Assembly (NCBI GenBank): GCA_050008465.1
Contig: JBEKMO010000029.1
Span: forward strand, 1-64,000
DNA length: 64,000 bases
Direction: 5' to 3'
Source of the DNA: Fen-330 sp050008465
GTDB taxonomy: Bacteria > Acidobacteriota > Terriglobia > Bryobacterales > Bryobacteraceae
The notes below the pieces were generated by a model that was not told where the DNA came from, searched no databases, and was given only the letters and a program-made list of their open reading frames with translations. Below, piece by piece: positions 23,524-31,847 of this stretch. Each line of letters begins with the position of its first letter. The first letter of the stretch is position 1. Made by a program: the position numbers and the translations under genes.

Positions 23524-24720
23524 TCAGCGCTTCGGCTTTTTCTTCTCCGGGGGCCGCTCCGCCGCCAGCTTGGAGCGGATCTCCTTCACCCGGGCCTCGA
23601 CGGCGGCCGCTTCCTCTTCGCGCTCGAGCAACCGCAACAGTTCGGCGTATTTCTGGAGCACCATCCCCAGCTCCACCGGTTCGTTCATCTTCTCGGCGAT
23701 GGCCAGGGCCCGCTTGTAGAGTTGCTCGGCCTCGGGGTACTTCTTCTCGCCCGCATAGAGCGAGGCGAGCTTGTCGAAACTGGCCAGGGCGCTTTTCTCG
23801 CGAATGGAAAGCGCGCGGCGGTAGAGCGGCTCGGCTTTGTCGAACATCTCCTCGGCGACGTAGACCCCGGCCAGGTTGTCCAGCGCGGTTGCCACCGTGG
23901 GATGGCCGGCCCCGACTGCCTTCTCCCAGATGACCAGGGAGCGCCAGTAAAGGGGCTCCGCCTCGGGAAACTTCCGCTGTCCGTAACAGACCCAGGCCAG
24001 GCTGTCGAGCGTCGGGACCAGGTCGGAATGCTCCGGTCCCCAGGCCTTCTCGCGGATGGCCAGCGCGCGGCGGTAGAGCGGCTCGGCCAGGGCGTACTTG
24101 CCCTGGTCGCGGTACAGGCCCGCCATGGCATCCAGCGTGGTCGCCACGCCGAGGTGCTCGGGGCCTTGGGACTTCTCGCGGATGTCGAGGGCCCGGCCAT
24201 AAAACAAGGCGGCCTGCTCGAATTTCGTCGCCGAGCCGTACAGCGCCGCAAGGTTCTCGAGACTCGCGGCCACGTCCGGATGCGCATCGCCGAGCGCCTT
24301 CTCCCGGATCGTCAGGGCCCGCTGGTACGCCGATTCGGCCTCCTCATACTGGAGCGCGGAGGCGTACACCATGCCCAGTCCGTTCAGGGTGGGAACCAGC
24401 CGCACATCCAGCGGCCCCCAGGTGCCTTCCTGGATGCCCAACAGGCGGTGATAGTGCGGCTCGGCCAGCACCATCTTGCCCTGGGTGCGGTACACGGTGA
24501 TGATCTGCTCGAGGGTGGTGGCCAGGCGCGGGTCGCGCGGTTCAAAGCCCTCGGCCCCTTGGAGCGCCGACCTCAGTTGCTTCTCGGCCTCCTCGTAGCG
24601 CCCCTGTTCGTAGGCTTTCCGCGCCGCCTCCATCACACCCTCCCACACGACGGACTGGCTCTGGCCGAGCGCCACAGCGGCGACAGCGGTCACCAGGATG
24701 GCGGCCCCAGCGATGCGCAA
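23524..24720 (-). CDS. Exported TPR-repeat protein (kinesin light-chain type)
   Basis: 398 residues with a signal peptide (MRIAGAAILVTAVAAVALGQ). At least seven 42-residue TPR units of the kinesin light-chain type follow, each near LDNLAGVYxxxxKFxxAEPLYxRALxIREKALGxxHP. A charged helical tail (EREEEAAAVEARVKEIRSKLAAERPPEKKKPKR) ends the protein. The repeats form a protein-binding superhelix in the periplasm or outside. No partner is evident from the context. Confidence 0.9.
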   Translation of the reverse strand: MRIAGAAILVTAVAAVALGQSQSVVWEGVMEAARKAYEQGRYEEAEKQLRSALQGAEGFEPRDPRLATTLEQIITVYRTQGKMVLAEPHYHRLLGIQEGTWGPLDVRLVPTLNGLGMVYASALQYEEAESAYQRALTIREKALGDAHPDVAASLENLAALYGSATKFEQAALFYGRALDIREKSQGPEHLGVATTLDAMAGLYRDQGKYALAEPLYRRALAIREKAWGPEHSDLVPTLDSLAWVCYGQRKFPEAEPLYWRSLVIWEKAVGAGHPTVATALDNLAGVYVAEEMFDKAEPLYRRALSIREKSALASFDKLASLYAGEKKYPEAEQLYKRALAIAEKMNEPVELGMVLQKYAELLRLLEREEEAAAVEARVKEIRSKLAAERPPEKKKPKR

Positions 24721-24912
24721 CGTGTCAACCCTCCCCTCACGCTAGTATACATTCATGTCCGAATTCCCTTCCGAGTGGCGTGCGGGAAGGTGGCCGTGCT
24801 GACCTTCAACTTCGAATCGTCGAACCAGGAGCTGCCGCGGAGGGGATAATGGCCTGTAATGCCTGAGCCGCGGCTTCGCCTGCCGCGAGTCGAGGGGCAG
24901 ACGCGTGCGCGC

Positions 24913-26184
24913 ATGAGCTACGACGAAACGGTCCAGTTCCTGTATTCACTCGGCAACGAGGTGCGGGCGGCCAAGCTCGGCCTGGAGCGGATGACCGTGC
25001 TGCTGGAGAGGCTGGGCAGCCCACATCGGGAGTGTGCCTGGGTGCACGTCGCCGGCACCAATGGCAAAGGCTCCACCTGCGCCATGATCGAGTCCGGCCT
25101 GCGCGCGGCGGGCCTCCGGACCGGACTCTACACCTCTCCGCACCTCAGCCAGCCGGTCGAGCGGATCCGCATCGCCGGCCAGCCCGTCACCCGCGAGCAA
25201 TTCGCCGCCGCCTTCCAGCCCGTGCACGAGGCCGCCGAGCGGCTGATGGCCGAGGGCCTGCTGGAGGCGCATCCCACGTACTTCGAAACCGTCACCGCGA
25301 TGGCGTTTCTGCTGTTTCGAGACCTGGGCGCCGGGATCGTAGCGCTCGAGGTCGGACTCGGCGGCCGCCTGGATGCCACCAATGTCGTCACACCCCGGCT
25401 GGCCGTCATCACCCCGGTCGATTTCGACCACGAGAGTTTCCTCGGAAAGAGCCTCGAGTCGATCGCGGCGGAAAAAGCGGGAATACTGAAGCGCGGCGTG
25501 CCGGCCGTGTTCGCCGCGCAGAGGCGGCAAGTCGCGACGACGCTCGAAGCGCACGCGGCGGCGCTCGGAATCGAGCCCATTCGGACCTCACTGTGGCAGG
25601 TGCGCGATCTGGCGCTGGATCGGGAAGGCAGCCGGTTCCTGGCGACCGGTCCGAAGGACCTCCGCATCGAGTGCCCACTGGCGGGGGAGCACCAGGTGGA
25701 GAATGCGCTCACCGCGCTCACGGCGCTGGATGCCCTTGGGTTGCCGCCGGAGGCCATCCGCGACGGCATCCGCCAGACCCGCTGGCCGGGCCGCCTGGAA
25801 CGCGTGTCGGAGGCCCCGGAAATCATCCTGGACGGCGCTCACAATCCCGCGGGAGCGCGCGCCCTGGCGCGCTACATCGAGCGCTTCTTCGCCGGGCGCC
25901 GGGTGTGGCTCATCTACGGCGCAATGCGCGACAAGGCGGTGGCCGAGATGGCCGGAATTCTCTTCCCGTTGGCCCACCAGGTCATCCTGACCGCCCCTGC
26001 GCAGGCCCGCGCGGTGCGTCCCGAAGTCCTCCGGGAACTGGTGGACCACCCACGCCTTCGCGCCGTCCCGCGGCTGGCCGAAGCGCTCGACATCGTCCGC
26101 CAGGAGGCCGCGCCCGAGGACGCCGTCTTCATCAGCGGTTCGCTGTTCCTGGCGGGAGAGGCGCGCAGCCTGCTGGTGGTATAG
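24913..26184 (+). CDS. folC: Folylpolyglutamate/dihydrofolate synthase FolC
   Basis: Adds glutamate to dihydropteroate or folates. Clear motifs: P-loop VAGTNGKGSTCAMIES, YTSPHLSQPVERI, LEVGLGGRLDATNVVTP, and ILDGAHNPAGARAL in the C-terminal domain. The start at ATG 24913 (MSYDETVQFLYSLGNE) matches family members; an in-frame ATG at 24859 would add 18 residues. Length 423 is normal. A family A palindrome begins six bases after the TAG stop. Confidence 0.95.
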   Translation: MSYDETVQFLYSLGNEVRAAKLGLERMTVLLERLGSPHRECAWVHVAGTNGKGSTCAMIESGLRAAGLRTGLYTSPHLSQPVERIRIAGQPVTREQFAAAFQPVHEAAERLMAEGLLEAHPTYFETVTAMAFLLFRDLGAGIVALEVGLGGRLDATNVVTPRLAVITPVDFDHESFLGKSLESIAAEKAGILKRGVPAVFAAQRRQVATTLEAHAAALGIEPIRTSLWQVRDLALDREGSRFLATGPKDLRIECPLAGEHQVENALTALTALDALGLPPEAIRDGIRQTRWPGRLERVSEAPEIILDGAHNPAGARALARYIERFFAGRRVWLIYGAMRDKAVAEMAGILFPLAHQVILTAPAQARAVRPEVLRELVDHPRLRAVPRLAEALDIVRQEAAPEDAVFISGSLFLAGEARSLLVV

Positions 26185-26189
26185 CGCCC

Positions 26190-26250
26190 GCAACCGAGGG
26201 ACTGCCTCGGCCGTCCGCTGTGGGGACGGCCCAGGCTGTCCCCGGTTGCG
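26190..26250. repeat. Palindromic repeat, family A copy 1
   Basis: About 61 bp, nearly fully self-complementary: GCAACCGAGGGACTGCCTCG then GCCGTCC on the left pairs with GGGACGGCC then CAGGCTGTCCCCGGTTGC on the right, around a short GCTGT loop. Other copies are at 43521-43580 and 54660-54720. All three lie between convergent or tandem gene ends. Confidence 0.9.
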
Positions 26251-26754
26251 TCATGCGAGAAGACTCTCGCCGCCGTGGCAATAGTCCGGCGCGCGGACAA
26301 TCCGCTGTAGCTCGCCGTAGTCCAGCCAGTGGAGAAAGCAGTTCTCGCAGGTATCAAGTACGATGTTGCCGGGGCCGCCGTAGGGGTGCGTGTCCATCGG
26401 CCCGTGACAGCGCGGGCAGCGGATCGTCCGCTCGAGATCCTTCGGGTTGAGCGGACGCGCGATCGCCGAGGCGTGGTCGTGATGGGCGCGGAGGTCGTCG
26501 ATCAATTGCACGAACACCGGCACCGCCAGAAGAATGCCGCGACAGCGGCCGCAGTGCAGAATCCGCTGACCGCCCACCGCGGCGTGAACCAGGGGAATCT
26601 CGCACACCGGACACAGCTCGTAGGCCGGCTCGCCGAGCACTCGGACGCCGTCGTCGTTGGCCTCGGGGAAGTACATGCTCCTGCAATAGTCGCAGTTCAG
26701 GTAGTCCTTGTCTTCCTCCAGGCGCATTGGGGCGCCGCAGTCCGGGCAGTTCAC
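26251..26754 (-). CDS. Zinc-ribbon protein
   Basis: 167 residues with three zinc ribbons: CPDCGAPM...CDYCRSM at the N terminus, CPVCEIPL...CGRCRGIL in the middle, and CPRCHGPM...CENCFLHWLDYGEL at the C terminus. The last matches the TFIIB-type zinc-ribbon family found in many bacterial proteins of unknown role. A His-rich linker (DDLRAHHDHASAI) joins ribbons two and three. No enzymatic motif. Function unknown; it may bind nucleic acid or protein. Confidence 0.85.
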   Translation of the reverse strand: MNCPDCGAPMRLEEDKDYLNCDYCRSMYFPEANDDGVRVLGEPAYELCPVCEIPLVHAAVGGQRILHCGRCRGILLAVPVFVQLIDDLRAHHDHASAIARPLNPKDLERTIRCPRCHGPMDTHPYGGPGNIVLDTCENCFLHWLDYGELQRIVRAPDYCHGGESLLA

Positions 26755-26813
26755 CTGGCGGTCTCCTCCCGCCGATCATAGCTCATCTGCCGCGGGCTAC
26801 AATAGTCCCTTCC

Positions 26814-27536
26814 ATGTTCAGTTTTCTTCGCGCGGCGCTGCTGACGGACCCGCTGATCGTGCTGGCCACCATCGGGATGGGGACGGCGTCGCTCGCGACC
26901 TCGCTGTTCGATGCCACGGGGCGCGCCCAGCACGGCGTGGCGCGACTGTGGGCGCGGATGCTGCTCGGAATCGGCGGGGTGCGCGTGCAGGTGGAGGGCC
27001 TGGAACGGATCTCGCCGGAGTCCAGCTACGTCTTCGTGTCGAACCACCTGAGCTACATGGATACCCCGCTGGTGATTGCGCACGTCCCCTGCCAGTTCCG
27101 GTTCCTGGCCAAACAGGGCCTCTTCAAGGTGCCGTTCATCGGCTACCACCTGAAACGGGCCGGCCACATTCCCGTGCCTCGCGGCGATGCACGCGCATCG
27201 CTGCGAACGCTGGCCCAGTCGGCGCGCATGGTTCGCGATCGCGGCGTCTCGGTGCTGGTGTTTCCGGAGGGCGGACGGTCCCCCGGCGCGATGCGGGAGT
27301 TCAAGGAAGGGGCGGCCTACATCGCCATCAAGGCGGGAGTCCCCGCCGTGCCGCTGGGGATCGCCGGCACGCGCGAGATCCTGCCGATGGATTCGCTGCT
27401 GGTCCGCGGCGGCCGCGTCCGTTTGCGGATCGGGGAACCGATCCCCACCTCCGGCCTGGCGATTCACGACCACCGGCAGCTCACTCAACGGCTTCGCGAG
27501 CGCGTGCTCGAATTGACCGCCGATCAGCGCGACTGA
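26814..27536 (+). CDS. plsC: 1-acyl-sn-glycerol-3-phosphate acyltransferase
   Basis: Makes phosphatidic acid from lysophosphatidic acid in membrane lipid synthesis. The acyltransferase motifs are intact: block I FVSNHLSYMDTPL (NHx4D), block III VFPEGGRSPGAMREFKEGAA, and block IV AGVPAVPLGIAG. A hydrophobic N-terminal segment (LIVLATIGMGTASLATSL) anchors it. The start at 26814 (MFSFLRAALL) is chosen because upstream in-frame sequence crosses the adjacent antisense gene. Length 240 is typical. The end overlaps the convergent aminotransferase by 13 bases. Confidence 0.93.
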   Translation: MFSFLRAALLTDPLIVLATIGMGTASLATSLFDATGRAQHGVARLWARMLLGIGGVRVQVEGLERISPESSYVFVSNHLSYMDTPLVIAHVPCQFRFLAKQGLFKVPFIGYHLKRAGHIPVPRGDARASLRTLAQSARMVRDRGVSVLVFPEGGRSPGAMREFKEGAAYIAIKAGVPAVPLGIAGTREILPMDSLLVRGGRVRLRIGEPIPTSGLAIHDHRQLTQRLRERVLELTADQRD

Positions 27537-28711
27537 AGGAAAAGCACCAGCCGCTCCAGCGCGGGCTGGAGGATCTCGCGTTCGGCCGCGTAGCAGATGC
27601 GCACCGAGCCTTCCCCGCCGGCGCCGAACGCCACTCCGGGCGCCAGGCCTACCTGGGTCTCCTCCAACAGGCGGCGGCAGAAATCGAACGAGTCGGTCAG
27701 GCCATCGATCCTGGGAAACAGATAGAACGCGCCGTCGGGCTCGGGAATGGTCACCCCAGGCGCCTTGCGCAGGATCGCCAGGCAGAAATCTCGGTTCTGC
27801 TTGAGGCGCACCAGCATCTTCTTCAGCTCGATCTCGCCCCAGACCAGCGCGGTCTCGCCCGCGCGTTGCGCGAAACTGGGCGCGTGGGAGACGATGAATT
27901 CGTTCAACTGGGCGGCCTTGCGCGCCAGGTCGCGCCGGGCGACCAGCCAGCCCAGACGCCAGCCGGTCATGCAGAACGTCTTGGAAAAGGACTGGACCAC
28001 GATCACGGCGTCTTCGCGAGTCGCCTGGCGCAGAATCGAGGGCACGGGCGTCCCCAGCGCGGGCGTGCGATAGTACAGCCGGTCGTACACCTCGTCGGCC
28101 AGCAGCCAGATGCCATGCCGCCGCGCAAACTCCAGGAGGCTCGCCTCCTCTTCCTCCGTGGCGACCCAACCTAACGGGTTGGAGGGCGAGGTGTAGATGA
28201 GCAGCCGGGTGCGCGGCGTCACCGCGGCCTCGAGCGCTTCGAAATCGATCCCGTAGCGCCCGCCGCCCAGCGGATGCGCAACCTCGCGGGCGATACCGTT
28301 GGCCAGGACCACGTTGGAGCTCCCGTTGGGCCAGGCCGGCGTCAGCACGATGGCCTCGTCGCCCGGATCGATGAGGCACCGGATGGCCACGTTGAGTGCC
28401 TGCACGCCCGACGCCGTGACCACGATTTCGCCCTGCGGGTCCAGTGGGACGCCCTGCAATCGCTGGTAGTAATCGGCGAGCCCCTGGCGCAACGAAAGCA
28501 ACCCGGCGTTCTCGGTGTAAAAGGTGTAGCCATCGGCCATGGCCTTATACGCGGCCCGGCGGATGTACTCGGGGGTAGGCTGGCTGGATTCCCCGAAGTA
28601 GAGCTTGGAGACGCCCTCCATCGACATGGCGATATCGGCCAACTCGCGGATGCGCGAATGCGGCACCCGCTCGGCGGAAGAGGCAACACAGGCAGGCATG
28701 GCGGAAGCCAT
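27524..28711 (-). CDS. PLP-dependent aminotransferase, class I/II
   Basis: 395 residues of fold type I. The PLP-lysine lies in VVQSFSKTFCMTGWRLGWLVARR, with YTSPSNPLGWVATEEE (Asn ligand) and WLLADEVYDRLYY (Asp ligand), and the substrate-binding Arg in GEGSVRICYAAE. It resembles aspartate or aromatic aminotransferases of the AspC/AAT-like group, but the substrate cannot be fixed from sequence. The N terminus is uncertain: Met5 is an alternative start. It does not appear to be part of an amino-acid operon. Confidence 0.9.
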   Translation of the reverse strand: MASAMPACVASSAERVPHSRIRELADIAMSMEGVSKLYFGESSQPTPEYIRRAAYKAMADGYTFYTENAGLLSLRQGLADYYQRLQGVPLDPQGEIVVTASGVQALNVAIRCLIDPGDEAIVLTPAWPNGSSNVVLANGIAREVAHPLGGGRYGIDFEALEAAVTPRTRLLIYTSPSNPLGWVATEEEEASLLEFARRHGIWLLADEVYDRLYYRTPALGTPVPSILRQATREDAVIVVQSFSKTFCMTGWRLGWLVARRDLARKAAQLNEFIVSHAPSFAQRAGETALVWGEIELKKMLVRLKQNRDFCLAILRKAPGVTIPEPDGAFYLFPRIDGLTDSFDFCRRLLEETQVGLAPGVAFGAGGEGSVRICYAAEREILQPALERLVLFLQSR

Positions 28712-28752
28712 TATAACTTGCTGCCGCCGGCGACGAACGAGTTTACCCGCCT

Positions 28753-31689
28753 CTACTTCTTATTCATGGGCTGGTAGATTTCGACCTCGGCAATGCTCAA
28801 GGTTCCGGCGCGGTCGAGTCCTGCTCCGGTCGCAGCGGCGTCGCGGATGTTCGCCAGTTCTCTAATGTTGATCCCGTCCTGGCCGCGAGCCGGCGCGGTC
28901 AGCTCGATCCTCAGATGCGAGCCGGTCACGGGCCGCAACGGCAGATGAACGTATCCCAGGCTGACGGGGGTGGCGCCGGCGAAGACCTCCTGGCCGTCTA
29001 CCGTAACGCGAATCGGATAGCTCCGACTGCGCCAGCTCATCAGCTTCATGACGACTTCACTGGGGGTGGCGGGCGCGGCGAAATCGTACTGAATCCACGC
29101 CGTGGCCAACTGGCCGTCGCTGTCCCAGTGGGTCGTCTCGTTGTCGTCAAAGCTCCTCGACGCCTCATCGACGTTGCTGCCTGCCGTGGCCCCGGCGATC
29201 GGCACCTCAAGCCGGGACACAACAAACGAAGGCCCCTTCGGTGTCGGCCCGCGCTCCAGGTATGACCGCAAGCCGGCATCGCGCTGGTCGGTCGACAAGC
29301 CGCCGGCAACGGCTACCGCCTTAGAGGACACCTCCAGCGAAGCGGGGCGGAGTCCCTCCGCGGTGGCCTTCAGCGCAATCCTGCCCGCCTGCGTCGCCGC
29401 GCGAACGATGACGCGATTGATGCCGCCTTCGACCGGCAGATCCTTCGAGAGGATATGGTTGTCCGGCCCCTGCGCTATGCCGCCTCGCCATTCGGCGGGT
29501 CCGCTGATCTCGAAGCGGACGGGCATCAGCGCGGTGGGGCAGCGGCGGCCTTGGGCATCCACTACCTCCACATCCACTAGCGCCATGTCGGATCCGTCCG
29601 CCAGCAGGCCCAGCGGGCCGGTATGCGGGGTGAGCCGGATCGCCGCCGGCGGCCCGGCGGTGCGGAGCTCCTTTTCACAGAGCCTGTTTCCGCGGGTATC
29701 GTACCCCACGGCCTTCAACGTACCCGGCTGCCACTCCAGGTCCTTGAAGGTGTACAGGAATCGGTAGCTCTGTTCGCCGAAACCCTTCGATTCCCCGTTC
29801 AGGAACAGCTCCACCTTTTCGGCGCTCGACACCACGTACACGTTCTTCTTCACGCCGGGCCGGTAGTTCCAGTGGCCGAGGATGTGGATGCGGCGATGTT
29901 CCACGTCCACCCAGCCGTCCCACATCACCTGGTGGGCGAAGTAGCCATCCTTGGGAATCCGCATCGCGTCCACCTCGCCGCTGCGGCGAAAGTTCTCCTC
30001 GCCGCGGAAGTGAGTGTTCGTGTCGGAGAAAATGATGTTGACCCCGCCGGCATTCACGCGCTCGCCGGTGCCCGGCCGTTCCCGCCAGTAGTCGAACCAG
30101 CGCCGGACGTTCTCGATGGCGTGGGAGTCCTGGTTGCGGTTGTAATCGGGCTTGTCCGCGTGGAAAGGCTCGGTGAACTCGTCCCAATACTTGCGCAGGC
30201 CCTCGTCGCGCGAGTACTCCATCTGCCAGAGCGGCTTGGTGCGGCTCTTGTTGATATAGAGCATTTCGCCGCCGTACTCCGCCACCTGGCTATCGAGCAT
30301 CTCACGCGATCCCGCGGCGCGCCCGCCGTGCGGGTCCCACTGGTCGCGGAGCGCCTTCATCTGCCGCATATGCTCTTCGGTTACTCCCTTGTTACCGGAC
30401 TCGTAGAAGAGAATGCTGGGATTGTTGCGGTTCTGGATGATGGCGTCGCGCATCAACTCGACGCGTTGCTCCCACTGCCGGCCAGTCGAGTCCTTCTCGG
30501 CATCGCCCGCGGGCATCGCTTCGATCAACCCCACGCGGTCGCACGACTCGACGTCCTGTTTCCACGGCATTACGTGCATCCAGCGGACCAGGCTGCCGTT
30601 GCCTTCCACGATCATGCGATTGCTGAAATCGCTCATCCAGGCCGGCACCGAGGAACCCACTGCCGGCCACTCATTGGTCGTGCGTTGCGCGTAGCCTTTC
30701 AAGTGGATGACTCGGTCGTTCAGCTTGACCATGCCGCGGGCGAACTCGGTCTTGCGGAAACCGGTGCGAATGGCGACCGTGTCAGACGGTTTGCCATCCA
30801 CCTTGAGAGTGGTCCGCACGGTGTAGAGATAGCCGTACCCCCAGCTCCAGAAATGCAGTCCGTTGATCCGGGCCGACGCCGAGACGATCTTGGTCCCGCC
30901 CGGCGCGAGGGCGTGGTTTCCTCCCTTGATCGTCCGCACCGGCTTGCCGTCCAGGTCTTCGATCGCAACCGAATACGCGAAGGTTTTCCGAGTGGGGTAC
31001 TCATTCTTGACCTGTGACTCGGCGGTAATCTGGGCGCTCCCGCCTGAGATGTCGAATCCCTGCGCGTACACGTAAACTCCCGTCGTCCCCAGGTTCGAAT
31101 ACAGGGGCAGCGTCTGGTACAGCCTGTCGGCAACATGCAGGTAGACGCTCTTGTTGATGCCGCCGTAGTTGGCGTAGAAGTTGCGGTCTTCCCACTGGAA
31201 CTTCGTGCCGGTCGCTTTCTCGCGGTAGTCCCAGGAGTTGTCGATGCGCGCGGCCAGCACATTCACTTCCGGAGCGAGCTTCACGGCGTCGGTGATGTCG
31301 AAGCCGAATGCCATGACGCCGTTCTCGCTGCGTCCGATCGGCTTGCCGTTCAAGTAGAACTCGCCGGCCTGGCGAATGCCCTCGAACTCGATGAGGATCT
31401 TCTTGCCGGCCGAGCCGGGAGGAAGCTTGAAATGCTTGCGGTACCACGCAACGCCTGTGGAAAGGTCGTGAATGCTCTTCCGGAAGGCATCGTCCTCGTT
31501 GAAGGCGTGCGGCAAGGTGACGTCCTGCCATCGGGTGTCGTCGAACCCGGGGGCCTCGGCCCCGGCGGCATCGCCCACCTGCAACTTCCAACCGGGGTTG
31601 AAGTTGAATCTTGTCCTCGCGGTCTGCGGCGGCTGGCCGGCCCAGCCCAGCGAGCAAGCGATCAAGATGAGGGCGGAAAGGGATTTCAT
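28753..31689 (-). CDS. Exported glycoside hydrolase family 2 protein with altered acid/base motif
   Basis: 978 residues with a signal peptide (MKSLSALILIACSLGWAGQ). GH2 architecture: sugar-binding jelly-roll (WKLQVGDAAGAEAPGFDDTRWQDVTLPH, WYRKHFKLP), Ig-like domain, TIM barrel (LNDRVIHLKGYAQRTTNEWPAVG) and two C-terminal beta domains, the last resembling a carbohydrate-binding module (SFDDNETTHWDSDGQLATAWIQYDFAAP). Where GH2 enzymes have GNE with the acid/base Glu, this protein reads FYESGNKGV (near residue 433); a Glu lies four residues before the Lys. Nucleophile candidate is Glu in PLWQMEYSRDEG. A beta-galactosidase-like role is likely but the specificity is unknown. Confidence 0.88.
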   Translation of the reverse strand: MKSLSALILIACSLGWAGQPPQTARTRFNFNPGWKLQVGDAAGAEAPGFDDTRWQDVTLPHAFNEDDAFRKSIHDLSTGVAWYRKHFKLPPGSAGKKILIEFEGIRQAGEFYLNGKPIGRSENGVMAFGFDITDAVKLAPEVNVLAARIDNSWDYREKATGTKFQWEDRNFYANYGGINKSVYLHVADRLYQTLPLYSNLGTTGVYVYAQGFDISGGSAQITAESQVKNEYPTRKTFAYSVAIEDLDGKPVRTIKGGNHALAPGGTKIVSASARINGLHFWSWGYGYLYTVRTTLKVDGKPSDTVAIRTGFRKTEFARGMVKLNDRVIHLKGYAQRTTNEWPAVGSSVPAWMSDFSNRMIVEGNGSLVRWMHVMPWKQDVESCDRVGLIEAMPAGDAEKDSTGRQWEQRVELMRDAIIQNRNNPSILFYESGNKGVTEEHMRQMKALRDQWDPHGGRAAGSREMLDSQVAEYGGEMLYINKSRTKPLWQMEYSRDEGLRKYWDEFTEPFHADKPDYNRNQDSHAIENVRRWFDYWRERPGTGERVNAGGVNIIFSDTNTHFRGEENFRRSGEVDAMRIPKDGYFAHQVMWDGWVDVEHRRIHILGHWNYRPGVKKNVYVVSSAEKVELFLNGESKGFGEQSYRFLYTFKDLEWQPGTLKAVGYDTRGNRLCEKELRTAGPPAAIRLTPHTGPLGLLADGSDMALVDVEVVDAQGRRCPTALMPVRFEISGPAEWRGGIAQGPDNHILSKDLPVEGGINRVIVRAATQAGRIALKATAEGLRPASLEVSSKAVAVAGGLSTDQRDAGLRSYLERGPTPKGPSFVVSRLEVPIAGATAGSNVDEASRSFDDNETTHWDSDGQLATAWIQYDFAAPATPSEVVMKLMSWRSRSYPIRVTVDGQEVFAGATPVSLGYVHLPLRPVTGSHLRIELTAPARGQDGINIRELANIRDAAATGAGLDRAGTLSIAEVEIYQPMNKK

Positions 31690-31820
31690 AAGGTCCTTGG
31701 TACCACAAACCGGGCGCATCTGAAGGCCCGCCCATGTAGCTTTGGGGGCAAAACGGTCAGTGATGTTCCCGCCGAGTCTGCCGCCGGGAACCGGACACCG
31801 GCGCCACACCGGGCGCCGGC

Positions 31821-31844
31821 GACAAGCCACAGGCCACAAGCCAG
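31821..31844. repeat. Short degenerate direct repeat after purF
   Basis: Degenerate repetition of CAAGCCACAGG / CCACAAGCCAG, immediately beyond the purF stop and inside the 158-bp gap between purF and the GH2 start. The preceding bases (about 31791-31818) are also repetitive (ACACCGGCGCCACACCGGGC). It is similar in style, not in sequence, to the repeats at 35480-35556 and 54742-54793. Confidence 0.5.
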
Positions 31845-31847
31845 TTT

